Virus record (IMG/VR): IMGVR_UViG_3300044800_000163
Coordinates: 1-39,121 of that record
DNA length: 39,121 bases
Reading direction: 5' to 3' (one strand)
DNA from: a virus
Of the stretch, positions 30,843 through 37,632 are shown piece after piece. Each line of letters begins with the position of its first letter. Position 1 is the stretch's first letter. The position numbers and the translations under genes were made by a program. The notes under the pieces were generated by a model. The model was not told where the DNA came from. It made no database searches and was given only the letters and a program-made list of their open reading frames with translations.

Positions 30843-30874
30843 GGGTTTTATGACTATATTCATAGTTGTTTAGT

Positions 30875-31015
30875 ATGCTGAACGGCGATCCGGGAGACCG
30901 GGCCAAGGTCCTGCGCGCGCTCGTGGTGGAGGTCAGGGCCGAACGCATCGGCGGCAGCCCGGTCCGCCACCGCAAAGGCACCATCACCGGGACGATCAAA
31001 GAACACATCGCCTAA
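30875..31015 (+). pseudogene. Recombinase-like C-terminal remnant
   Basis: This 46-codon plus-strand frame, GC-rich in an AT-rich surrounding, reads GDPGDRAKVLRALVVEVRAE. That resembles the end of large serine recombinases, where a 'R-x-l-L-R-A-L-v-x-x-V-x-V' stretch is common. It has no ribosome site and no upstream continuation, and its last four codons and stop lie in the csf1-derived 69-bp repeat. It is probably a gene remnant left at a recombination joint. Confidence 0.35.
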
Positions 31016-31069
31016 AAGCAACTCACGCATTTTGGCTTTGTTTCCCTTACTTAAAGGGATCCATTCGCC
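31001..31069. repeat. 69-bp exact copy of csf1 codons 74-96
   Basis: Bases 31001-31069 are identical to 35617-35685 and in the same orientation. They correspond exactly to codons 74-96 of csf1 (GEWIPLSKGNKAKMRELLLG and three more residues). There is no other csf1 sequence on either side here. The two copies bracket 4,616 bp holding the rest of the csf operon. Confidence 0.95.
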
Positions 31070-31082
31070 TTATATTTACCTC

Positions 31083-31111
31083 TTGACAACCTAAACGATT
31101 AGGTATATACT
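31083..31111 (+). promoter_or_regulatory. Promoter with 16-bp palindromic operator
   Basis: TTGACA (31083-31088) and TATACT (31106-31111) are 17 bases apart. The spacer is almost wholly taken up by the perfect palindrome ACCTAA-acga-TTAGGT (31089-31104), a strong operator candidate. It drives the two plus-strand genes next to the csf operon. Confidence 0.8.
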
Positions 31112-31133
31112 AAGTACAAATAGGAGATAAGAC

Positions 31134-31589
31134 ATGACCACAAAAACGATCACGACCAAAACCGGCAAGACAATCACAGTAGAGATGGTACGCGAGGTGC
31201 AAGATAAGGTCAATTACTCGGACGGTTACAACATTGTGGTGGGTCGCGAAATTGTCGAGTATACCAACATCACCTTGCGCGACAGCAACGGCAAGACTCT
31301 TATGACGGGCAAAGAGATCGACACCCCCAAATCCATCCCTGCCGAGATGAAAAACAAAGGTGCAGTAGCTTGCATCGGCAATGCTTATGTAACCCAAGAG
31401 ATCGTAGACTTGGTCACTGCCGCCTTCGCGGAGTTGGAAGCCGAAAATCCTAAGTCCGATGAGCAGATTGCAATCGAGGTTGCTAAAGTAAAAGCGATTG
31501 CGGATCACGACGCCTGGTATGACTCCCCCGAGCAAGTAGCAGCGCGCAATTTTGAGTATGAAATGAATCGCCCTGACAGTGATCTGTAA
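31134..31589 (+). CDS. Unknown protein beside csf operon (first of two)
   Basis: The 151-residue protein has a threonine/lysine-rich start, a beta-rich first half and an acidic helical end. No signal peptide, membrane segment or cysteine pair is visible except one Cys. TAGGAG precedes the start and a regulated promoter lies just upstream. I do not recognise a family. It is transcribed toward the csf operon and away from the phage early genes. Confidence 0.65.
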   Translation: MTTKTITTKTGKTITVEMVREVQDKVNYSDGYNIVVGREIVEYTNITLRDSNGKTLMTGKEIDTPKSIPAEMKNKGAVACIGNAYVTQEIVDLVTAAFAELEAENPKSDEQIAIEVAKVKAIADHDAWYDSPEQVAARNFEYEMNRPDSDL

Positions 31590-31643
31590 TCCCAAAAGTA
31601 ACTGTACCGGCCCGGTTGACCGGTCTCTAAAAAGGAGATCAAA

Positions 31644-32162
31644 ATGGAAGAAAAACTTGAATACCGATGGCCGAACCTGAAACCAGTCATCCGCCAATAT
31701 GTTGTCCGCGACGACCAGGGACGCTATGGCATTGCCTATCAGGATAACTGCTACCACAAGGGTAATCTCTTTGCCCACCCGATTGACGTGATGTCCATTA
31801 TCTCCCCCGAGGGTATGTGTGGAGCGGAGACACTCCCGACCAACGCCATCCTGATGACAGATACCGCCTTCCCTTTGCGGGAAGATGGCTCCTACAAAGG
31901 CACATGGTACGACTATGGCGGCATTGGGATTATCCCCCCCGGGGACATCCGCACCATCACAATCATTGACGATCTCGGTTATGTCATGCCTGATAAGATG
32001 GCCGATCTCTTTTTGGTCGGGAGCGACAAGATGGGACATTGGGACTCATTTTGGGCGAAAAATCTTGGTAAAAAGGGAGGATCCTCTACTAGTGTGAAAA
32101 AGAAAGCATCCAGCGCGGAGAATGGCAAACTTGGCGGCCGCCCCAGGAAGGAAACCCAATAA
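31644..32162 (+). CDS. Unknown protein with AT-hook-like tail (second of two)
   Basis: The 172-residue protein is rich in aromatic and acidic residues and ends in a basic, flexible tail with NGKLGGRPRKETQ, like an AT-hook or other DNA-touching tail. AAAGGAG precedes the start at 31644. Its stop lies only 8 bases from the convergent stop of the cysH-like gene. Small acidic proteins with regulated promoters near CRISPR-Cas genes can be inhibitors or regulators, but nothing here proves that. Confidence 0.65.
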   Translation: MEEKLEYRWPNLKPVIRQYVVRDDQGRYGIAYQDNCYHKGNLFAHPIDVMSIISPEGMCGAETLPTNAILMTDTAFPLREDGSYKGTWYDYGGIGIIPPGDIRTITIIDDLGYVMPDKMADLFLVGSDKMGHWDSFWAKNLGKKGGSSTSVKKKASSAENGKLGGRPRKETQ

Positions 32163-32169
32163 CTCTCCA

Positions 32170-32910
32170 TTACACGTATTCCCGTGCTTTGGGATGTTCC
32201 GCGGCGAAATAGTTAAATAATTCCGGCCAGCCCCGCTTTAAGATGGCCATTTGGCCATATCCAAGCACGCGCTCGACTGCAAACGGCCCGATCCGTTGAT
32301 ATTGTGGTTCCACCCCCATCTCTTCCAGCCGGTCATAGGCCCGGTTGTAGTCCAGGTTATTGCTGACGATATAAGCCCAGACATCCTGCCAGATCCAGTC
32401 ATGGATCGGGTTGCAGTGCCAGGTCTGATCTTTTTGCGCCAGGAATAGCGGACCGTTGACCCGTAGGTGCATCCTACGGATATTATTTTCCTCCTGTCGC
32501 AGTCCCAGATAAACCAGATCGTAACCTTTCTCTTTGGCATAGGTCTGCAATCCGTTGTTTTTTGGCGCATCCACCCAGATTGTCCCTTCCGGGATGTCAT
32601 CCGCCCCATTTGCCCAGGAGGTGAACCATTCGGCATGTTTGATCGTTGCCGCGATCCGGGCACATCTCATCCGCCCGATATAATCCAGCGTCTCTGGGAA
32701 ATTCCATTCATCGTCTGAAAAAACGCAGGGAACATCCGGAGCCTGGCTATGCACCAGATCCATTACCACGGTCGAGTCTTTGCCGCCTGACAGAGCGATG
32801 TAACCTGATTGGCTTGTCGTAATTGCCCTGGCCACGATCCGGCGCGCATTGGCCAACCGTCCCTGGTATATCCTGGTCCTGGCACGCAGCGCCGCGATTT
32901 CATTGCGCAT
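32170..32910 (-). CDS. cysH-like: CysH-like PP-loop ATPase of type IV-B locus
   Basis: The 246-residue protein has the PP-loop SGGKDS (residues 41-46) of the phosphoadenosine-phosphosulphate reductase family, followed by 'DDEWNFPETLDYIGRM' and WHCNPIHDW. The C-terminal cysteine motif of true CysH enzymes (ECGLH type) is absent, so it is unlikely to reduce PAPS. CysH-like genes are the standard companion of type IV-B csf operons. Its start overlaps the HTH gene by 11 bases, so it is co-translated. Its role in type IV-B is not known. Confidence 0.85.
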   Translation of the reverse strand: MRNEIAALRARTRIYQGRLANARRIVARAITTSQSGYIALSGGKDSTVVMDLVHSQAPDVPCVFSDDEWNFPETLDYIGRMRCARIAATIKHAEWFTSWANGADDIPEGTIWVDAPKNNGLQTYAKEKGYDLVYLGLRQEENNIRRMHLRVNGPLFLAQKDQTWHCNPIHDWIWQDVWAYIVSNNLDYNRAYDRLEEMGVEPQYQRIGPFAVERVLGYGQMAILKRGWPELFNYFAAEHPKAREYV

Positions 32911-33232
32911 GGTTTCTCCAAGCTCGGCCGGGCATTATTTCGCCTTTTTTTATTCTTTCATTCAATTTTGCAGCGTTCCGGCGTTTTGTTTCCCGCTCCA
33001 GATCAGTGTAGATGTGTATCTGTGCCTCTGGCCGCTCCCAGTGATATATTGTAGTGATCGATACGCCGATAGTTTGTGCGGTTTGTGCCCTGGTCATTTG
33101 CTCACCAAGCCGGAGATAACTTACAACATCCGCCGGGTGTCTGCCTGGATATTTACTTTCACATAGCCGGACCATCAGGCCATATCGGAGATCATGCCTG
33201 GATTTGTAGCGTGGATCTATTTTACTGGTCAT
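32900..33232 (-). CDS. Small HTH protein inside the csf operon
   Basis: The 110-residue protein carries a helix-turn-helix at about residues 46-70 (MTRAQTAQTIGVSITTIYHW, a Tn3/MerR-like 'G-V-S-x-x-T-I-x-x-W' recognition helix) and a basic helical tail rich in lysine and arginine. The start at 33232 overlaps the csf3 stop (ATGA), and the stop overlaps the cysH-like start by 11 bases, so it is an integral part of the operon. It may be an autorepressor or a DNA-binding part of the complex. I know of no standard type IV-B subunit like it. Confidence 0.75.
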   Translation of the reverse strand: MTSKIDPRYKSRHDLRYGLMVRLCESKYPGRHPADVVSYLRLGEQMTRAQTAQTIGVSITTIYHWERPEAQIHIYTDLERETKRRNAAKLNERIKKGEIMPGRAWRNHAQ

Positions 33233-33924
33233 GGCAGCACCAGTATGATCTGGTTGCGCCTGTCCCAATAGGATGGGCGTACACCGTATAGGGCAATATT
33301 ACCCACACAATCATCCGGCCTTTCACCGGCAGGAATGCCGCGCATGAGTTTGCCATCCTTCCATATCGACCAATCCTCGGTACTTTTCGTGACTTCCCAT
33401 CTCGCCACCCTGCCCCAGCCCTGGGCGGCCTTTTTGCCAATATGGATGAGCGTGGACAGCATCCGCATTATCTCCGCCCGGTCTCCCACGCAATACCAAC
33501 GCACCCATAGAGCTGACCTGTAAAATACGAGCTGGTGATAAGCCTTATATGGCCCAGCCAGGTTGTTGACCGTTCCGCGTCGCTCGCCGAAATTCACATA
33601 ATCGGACAGATCATTGTCGTAGCGCTTATTCCAGTAGTCTTTTCCTTCCACATTCGGTCCCCACTCCGCCCAGGAGCAGCGGTAATACCACTCCCTCGCA
33701 TGGACGGTTTTGATCGGCAACTTCCCGCCGATCATCGCCTGGCCCTTGGGTTGGGCCAACCTGGTTGCACCCGACAAGGACACATCCTGAGCGCCCAGGG
33801 CCTCGCGTGTCTGCTGATAGAGCAGCAATCCATCCAGCGGCAGCCATTGGTCGGAGATCACTGCCGTCCGCAGATTGGCGGTGATCTGAAGTGGCTCAAA
33901 ATGTAGATCCTCACGCGAGACCAT
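33229..33924 (-). CDS. csf3: Csf3 (Cas5-like) of type IV-B CRISPR-Cas
   Basis: The 231-residue protein opens 'LHFEPLQITANLRTAVISDQWLPLDGLLLY', the Csf3 form of a Cas5/RAMP beta-strand followed by the 'P-L-D-G-L-L' element, and has the glycine-rich 'GKKAAQGWGRVARWEV' loop (about residues 166-182). Cas5-type subunits cap the 5' end of the guide RNA. The start overlaps the csf2 stop by 14 bases. Its place after csf2 matches type IV operons. Confidence 0.85.
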   Translation of the reverse strand: MVSREDLHFEPLQITANLRTAVISDQWLPLDGLLLYQQTREALGAQDVSLSGATRLAQPKGQAMIGGKLPIKTVHAREWYYRCSWAEWGPNVEGKDYWNKRYDNDLSDYVNFGERRGTVNNLAGPYKAYHQLVFYRSALWVRWYCVGDRAEIMRMLSTLIHIGKKAAQGWGRVARWEVTKSTEDWSIWKDGKLMRGIPAGERPDDCVGNIALYGVRPSYWDRRNQIILVLP

Positions 33925-34888
33925 TGATCAATTCGCGGATATCACTTCCGCGCTCCTGCAAATGCTTTTGATAGAGATTGCCCAGCTTAAAGGCCACCTC
34001 GTTCCCGGCTGGGGCAAGGCGTGGATCGATCTCGATCCATTTGTCAAACTTGATCAATACCTTGCCGTGCCCAACGCCGCTCTTGCCTCCGATATAGGGA
34101 GACTTGGAAAACTCCATCAACGTGACGACAAACGCCTCCCGTTCCAGGTCGGTAACATCATCCAGCGCCACCTCCCAAAACAGGCGCGTCCCGGCCGCCA
34201 ATGTTTCGACAAAATAGCGCATTTGCTGTTTCTGCCCGGTCTCGCCCTCCACATCCTCACCTTTGCGGGCCTTTTCACGCTTCGCACTGGCATCCATTTC
34301 CAGCAATCCTCGCACATCCGGAATAATTAATTGGCGTAGGTTTTCGTTTTTTTCGTCGTCGCGGCGTGTATAGGCTTCCTCCTGGCATAACTCCCAGACG
34401 CTTTCCACTCCCTGCTCGGCAAAGCGTTGTGGGAGTAGGTGCGCTGTCTCAGAGCAGATCGGGATGACCTTCCCGATTTTGGCCTTGCCCGGCATGATCT
34501 GATTGCCCATCGCCCCGCCGAAGAGAGCCACCAACGGGATCAGACTGCGCCACTTGCGCGCCTCATCCACATCCAGGCCGCGGTTACCCAGATCCTTGGT
34601 CAACGCTCCCCCGGAAAACAGAAAGTAGAACGCCGGTAGAGATAGACCTTTGACCTCGCCCATTTGCTCATTGATGCCATATCCGAGCATCTTGAGCATG
34701 TGCAGCATTCCCCGGTCTCGTAATATCCCGCGCATGGCATTGCCGGATATGATCGGCACTTCCTCCACCGACCCATCTGGCTGGATCACCTTCTCGCGGC
34801 GTAGTTTGGAGTTGATGCCGTGAGAATCTCCGATGTGGCTAATGGATGTGAGTGCGGTCATTATGCCTTCAAAAATGAGTGTTTGCAT
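33911..34888 (-). CDS. csf2: Csf2 (Cas7-like backbone) of type IV-B CRISPR-Cas
   Basis: The 325-residue protein has the Csf2/Cas7 RAMP features: an opening strand (MQTLIFEGIMTALTSISHIG), 'PIISGNAMRGILRDRG' (residues 45-60, the 'G-N-S-L-R-G' helix) and 'SPYIGGKSGVGHGKVLI' (about residues 268-284, glycine-rich loop). Several copies would coat the guide RNA. AAGGAG precedes the start at 34888, right after the cas11 stop. Confidence 0.9.
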   Translation of the reverse strand: MQTLIFEGIMTALTSISHIGDSHGINSKLRREKVIQPDGSVEEVPIISGNAMRGILRDRGMLHMLKMLGYGINEQMGEVKGLSLPAFYFLFSGGALTKDLGNRGLDVDEARKWRSLIPLVALFGGAMGNQIMPGKAKIGKVIPICSETAHLLPQRFAEQGVESVWELCQEEAYTRRDDEKNENLRQLIIPDVRGLLEMDASAKREKARKGEDVEGETGQKQQMRYFVETLAAGTRLFWEVALDDVTDLEREAFVVTLMEFSKSPYIGGKSGVGHGKVLIKFDKWIEIDPRLAPAGNEVAFKLGNLYQKHLQERGSDIRELINGLA

Positions 34889-34889
34889 T

Positions 34890-35291
34890 TCAATTCTCCT
34901 TGGTTTTCAGATTTCCGAATAATTCCGGCGAATTATCAGAATGTAAATTTTCCCATTCCTCGCGCTTTTCCTGGTTCACCACGCGCACCATAAGCACGAT
35001 TAATGTTGTTTCTTCGCGCAAGAGCTTCAGTAATGCGCGATCATTGCCGGAATTGGCAATGCGTTCGACCGTTGCACGGTCATCTGCGTCTTTTCCGGCA
35101 TCAGCATTAAGTTTCAGACAAAGTTGGTTGATGAACTTCGCCAGGTTGTTTGTGTATGCCGCACTGCGCACCTGGTTCTCGAACTGTGTCCAGATCGTCA
35201 TCCGGTAGCGACTCTTGTAATCCGCTGGCGTCCCGCGCCAGATCGCCATCAGCAGTGTCGCTGCCTGGTTCCGAATCTCTTGATTTTCCAT
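34890..35291 (-). CDS. cas11: Cas11-like small subunit of type IV-B
   Basis: The 133-residue protein is all-helical in pattern with many charged residues, the build of a CRISPR small subunit. It lies between csf1 and csf2, where cas11 is found in type IV-B. The ATG at 35291 has AAAGGAG at good spacing; a GTG two codons earlier is possible. The first 185 bases overlap the end of the csf1 frame (see csf1). Assignment is by place, size and fold pattern, not by motif. Confidence 0.7.
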   Translation of the reverse strand: MENQEIRNQAATLLMAIWRGTPADYKSRYRMTIWTQFENQVRSAAYTNNLAKFINQLCLKLNADAGKDADDRATVERIANSGNDRALLKLLREETTLIVLMVRVVNQEKREEWENLHSDNSPELFGNLKTKEN

Positions 35292-35904
35292 CTTCACTCC
35301 TTTGCGCCAAAAACAGCGCTAATGAAAATACAGGCCTTCCACGCAATGACTTGATTTGGTCTTCCAATTCAAACCATCGTTCTATTCCAAATTTTAGGAT
35401 GCGCCAACCTGCATAGTTACCCGTTTCAATCTCTTCTTTTGAAAATTCGGCGTATAAACTTTCAATCGGCGTGAATAAAGCGCGTAATTCATTAGGAATT
35501 AAATAGATCCTTTGTTCCTCGAATTGTACCCAGCCCGCTTTATTACCTGGCGCATTACGCGTCGCTCTGAAAACAATGTGCTTCTGCCCACTATCGGCAA
35601 TCGCTGCCAATTCCGGGAACACATCGCCTAAAAGCAACTCACGCATTTTGGCTTTGTTTCCCTTACTTAAAGGGATCCATTCGCCGCCAATAATAAAATG
35701 TGAATAGTTCCTCATCCGCTGCGGCTTTTCTTTCCCCATCCGCACTGCCAATTCCGGCGACGCCTCGTTGAAGAAGAACAGGCAATCATTACAGACAATC
35801 TCACCTGCCTGTAATTTGTCAAAATTTGTGAACGTTGGTTTCACCCAAGCCGCGAATGAGATACCTTCAGATTGGCGACCACAAAATCTACATTGGCCTA
35901 GCAT
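35107..35904 (-). CDS. csf1: Csf1 (Cas8-like, zinc finger) of type IV-B CRISPR-Cas
   Basis: The 265-residue frame starts with a four-cysteine zinc finger: C5-x2-C8 and C38-x2-C41 (CRFCGR, CNDCLFF), the mark of the Csf1 large subunit. It is the first gene of the operon. Only about the first 202 residues look genuine; the last 63, rich in Asp, Ser and Gly, are read from cas11 DNA in another frame. One extra base in the five-T run near 35309-35313 would bring the TGA at 35296-35294 into frame, just ahead of cas11. So either this copy has a frameshift or an unusually long overlap. The first 127 bases of this region repeat at the left edge, and codons 74-96 repeat at 31001. Confidence 0.85.
   Translation of the reverse strand: MLGQCRFCGRQSEGISFAAWVKPTFTNFDKLQAGEIVCNDCLFFFNEASPELAVRMGKEKPQRMRNYSHFIIGGEWIPLSKGNKAKMRELLLGDVFPELAAIADSGQKHIVFRATRNAPGNKAGWVQFEEQRIYLIPNELRALFTPIESLYAEFSKEEIETGNYAGWRILKFGIERWFELEDQIKSLRGRPVFSLALFLAQRSEDGKSRDSEPGSDTADGDLARDASGLQESLPDDDLDTVREPGAQCGIHKQPGEVHQPTLSET
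35617..35685. repeat. 69-bp repeat, copy within csf1
   Basis: These bases are codons 74-96 of csf1 and match 31001-31069 exactly. The repeats would let homologous recombination loop out 4,616 bp including cysH-like, HTH, csf3, csf2, cas11 and the csf1 C-terminal part. Confidence 0.95.
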
Positions 35905-35914
35905 ATTTCATCCT
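35788..35914. repeat. 127-bp direct repeat (right copy), 5' end of csf1
   Basis: Identical to bases 1-127. Here the sequence just beyond it (35915 onward) is the 3' end of a glycosyltransferase gene instead of the phage lysis region. The point of divergence, at 35914/35915, is therefore a junction between phage and non-phage sequence and a candidate attachment or recombination site. Confidence 0.9.
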
Positions 35915-35916
35915 CA

Positions 35917-37410
35917 TCAAGGTACCTCCTCGATCAAATAAACGCAGGATTGCACCAACTCATCATCTTCTGAGCAACCCAATGGTACGGTTTCAAGAAG
36001 CCCATGCCCGAGTAGATAGTCATTCTCGCAGGGTGAGGTGAGTGGCGTTACGGCGGTGACCACCCAGATGCGACCGGTTGTGTTTTCAGGGAGATCGCCA
36101 GTCTGTTCCCCGATAGCAGCACGAGTAAGATTGGATAGGCCGCCATAAACCCGTCCGCATGGGGTAACCCGGATGGCATTGTCAATATGCTGCCAATAAA
36201 CCGATCCGGAGACAAACACCCCATCATCAGCATAATAGAGCAGGTCGCCCTCCTGCCATTGAGAATCAATTACGGAATACATATCGCCATTTTTGAGCAG
36301 TGTCTCATCGGCCCAATGGGATCGGATTTCGGTACCGATCAGATTAACCAGCAATGCCGGGACCAGGAAAATCGCCATCAATAACAATGGTCTTCTCCCC
36401 AGGGTCCCTACCGGCTCGGCGATCAGAAGGCAGATGAATGCTCCCGAGGGTATCAGCGCCCGGTAGAGCATGATGGGTTGCCAGATAATACTGATCATGG
36501 CGGCCAGAGTTATAGGAACAAATGCCAGGATAACGGTTGGCAAGTTCAAGATCCGGTGGCGAAGGGACCAGATCACCACCCAGGTCACCACGCCATAAAA
36601 AACGGCGATATTGACCATTTCAGCTTTCAGCATCCCACTCAAAAAAACAGTGTATAACAGATCTCTCAGTATGCTCCAAAATGAGAAATAAAGGATCCAA
36701 TAATTCCCATTGATCTCGTTCATTTGTTTGAATAGGACCAACAACCAGGGGATGAATGCCAACCCGGCAGCAGCCACGGCGATGGTTACCGGCCTCCAGG
36801 TGCGCCGGTCATAGACCATGGCAGCCAGCCAGATCGCCGCGGCATATAAAAGTCCATAGTTTTGTAGATAGAGCATGGTGGTGGTGGCCAGCGCCAGCCA
36901 GACCCACTGGCGGCGAAGGATGCATAACCAGGCAATCAGCACCAGCAAGGTCAGCAAGGCATACATGCGCCCTTCCTGGGCATAATAGATCTGCTCGGGA
37001 AGGAAGCAGAACAGGCCAAACGCTACCAACCGGATCCTGTCATTGGTAGTCATGATCTTCAGGATAAGCCACCAGACCCAAATGGTGGCGATGCTGGCCA
37101 ACAAAGACGGGATCCGCACAATGGCCCAGGCGGGAATGCCTGGAATGTGAGCCAATGGCCAGCAGAGAAGATACCAGAGAGGAGGATGTACATCTCCGGC
37201 TGTGGCGGCAATGAGACGGTTGATGGGCAGGCGGGCCAGGAGGATGCTGAAATTTTCATCATACCAGGTGGGCATTGCCCAGATCGGGATGATGCGCAGG
37301 AGACCACCAATGACAGCGATTATGATTGGCCATTCAATATGACAAAGAATGTCCTTTTTGTCGCCCCGCTCAGCTGCGGTAAGAAAAGAGAATTTAGATT
37401 TTGAGATCAT
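35917..37410 (-). CDS. GT-C (family 39-like) membrane glycosyltransferase
   Basis: The 497-residue protein has a dozen or so membrane segments and the GT39-like 'WYDENFSILLARLP' start (about residues 48-60, with the D-E pair expected after the first segment) followed by 'GDVHPPLWYLLCWPL'. Such enzymes move sugars from lipid carriers onto proteins or glycans outside the membrane. The C-terminal 120 residues form a soluble outside domain. The start at 37410 overlaps the TGA of the small gene upstream (ATGA). The stop lies 12 bases ahead of csf1. It looks like host DNA. Confidence 0.75.
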   Translation of the reverse strand: MISKSKFSFLTAAERGDKKDILCHIEWPIIIAVIGGLLRIIPIWAMPTWYDENFSILLARLPINRLIAATAGDVHPPLWYLLCWPLAHIPGIPAWAIVRIPSLLASIATIWVWWLILKIMTTNDRIRLVAFGLFCFLPEQIYYAQEGRMYALLTLLVLIAWLCILRRQWVWLALATTTMLYLQNYGLLYAAAIWLAAMVYDRRTWRPVTIAVAAAGLAFIPWLLVLFKQMNEINGNYWILYFSFWSILRDLLYTVFLSGMLKAEMVNIAVFYGVVTWVVIWSLRHRILNLPTVILAFVPITLAAMISIIWQPIMLYRALIPSGAFICLLIAEPVGTLGRRPLLLMAIFLVPALLVNLIGTEIRSHWADETLLKNGDMYSVIDSQWQEGDLLYYADDGVFVSGSVYWQHIDNAIRVTPCGRVYGGLSNLTRAAIGEQTGDLPENTTGRIWVVTAVTPLTSPCENDYLLGHGLLETVPLGCSEDDELVQSCVYLIEEVP

Positions 37411-37619
37411 AGCCAATCATAAGTTGGAAGCAATTCGTACCCGAGTTTCTCTCGGTGAGTGTTTATCTCTCTGGTGAGACGAATATTTTCACAGATAAGC
37501 AATGCAATTGTCGCAGCAGATCCCTCTCTACCTCGCACATTCGCAAGGGAAATTGCCAACTTTTTAGCTTTGATCAAATCATCAGTAGTCAGTTCTGGAC
37601 GTGTGAATATATCAGTCAT
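37407..37619 (-). CDS. Small gene between glycosyltransferases, unknown
   Basis: The 70-residue protein has 'LTTDDLIKAKKLAISLANVR' and 'AATIALLICENIRLTREINTHREKLGYEL', a helical build with no membrane segment. It is coupled to the glycosyltransferase gene by an ATGA overlap. A GGAGATT precedes the start at 37619. The function is unknown; size and pairing with 37633-37824 would fit a toxin-antitoxin or other two-gene cassette, without further support. Confidence 0.55.
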   Translation of the reverse strand: MTDIFTRPELTTDDLIKAKKLAISLANVRGREGSAATIALLICENIRLTREINTHREKLGYELLPTYDWL

Positions 37620-37632
37620 CAGAAATCTCCTT

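Noticed and set aside
30811-31008. Minus-strand 65-codon frame across the promoter and csf1 fragment
   Set aside because: It covers the early promoter and operator, has no ribosome site and arises from antisense of the recombinase-like remnant.
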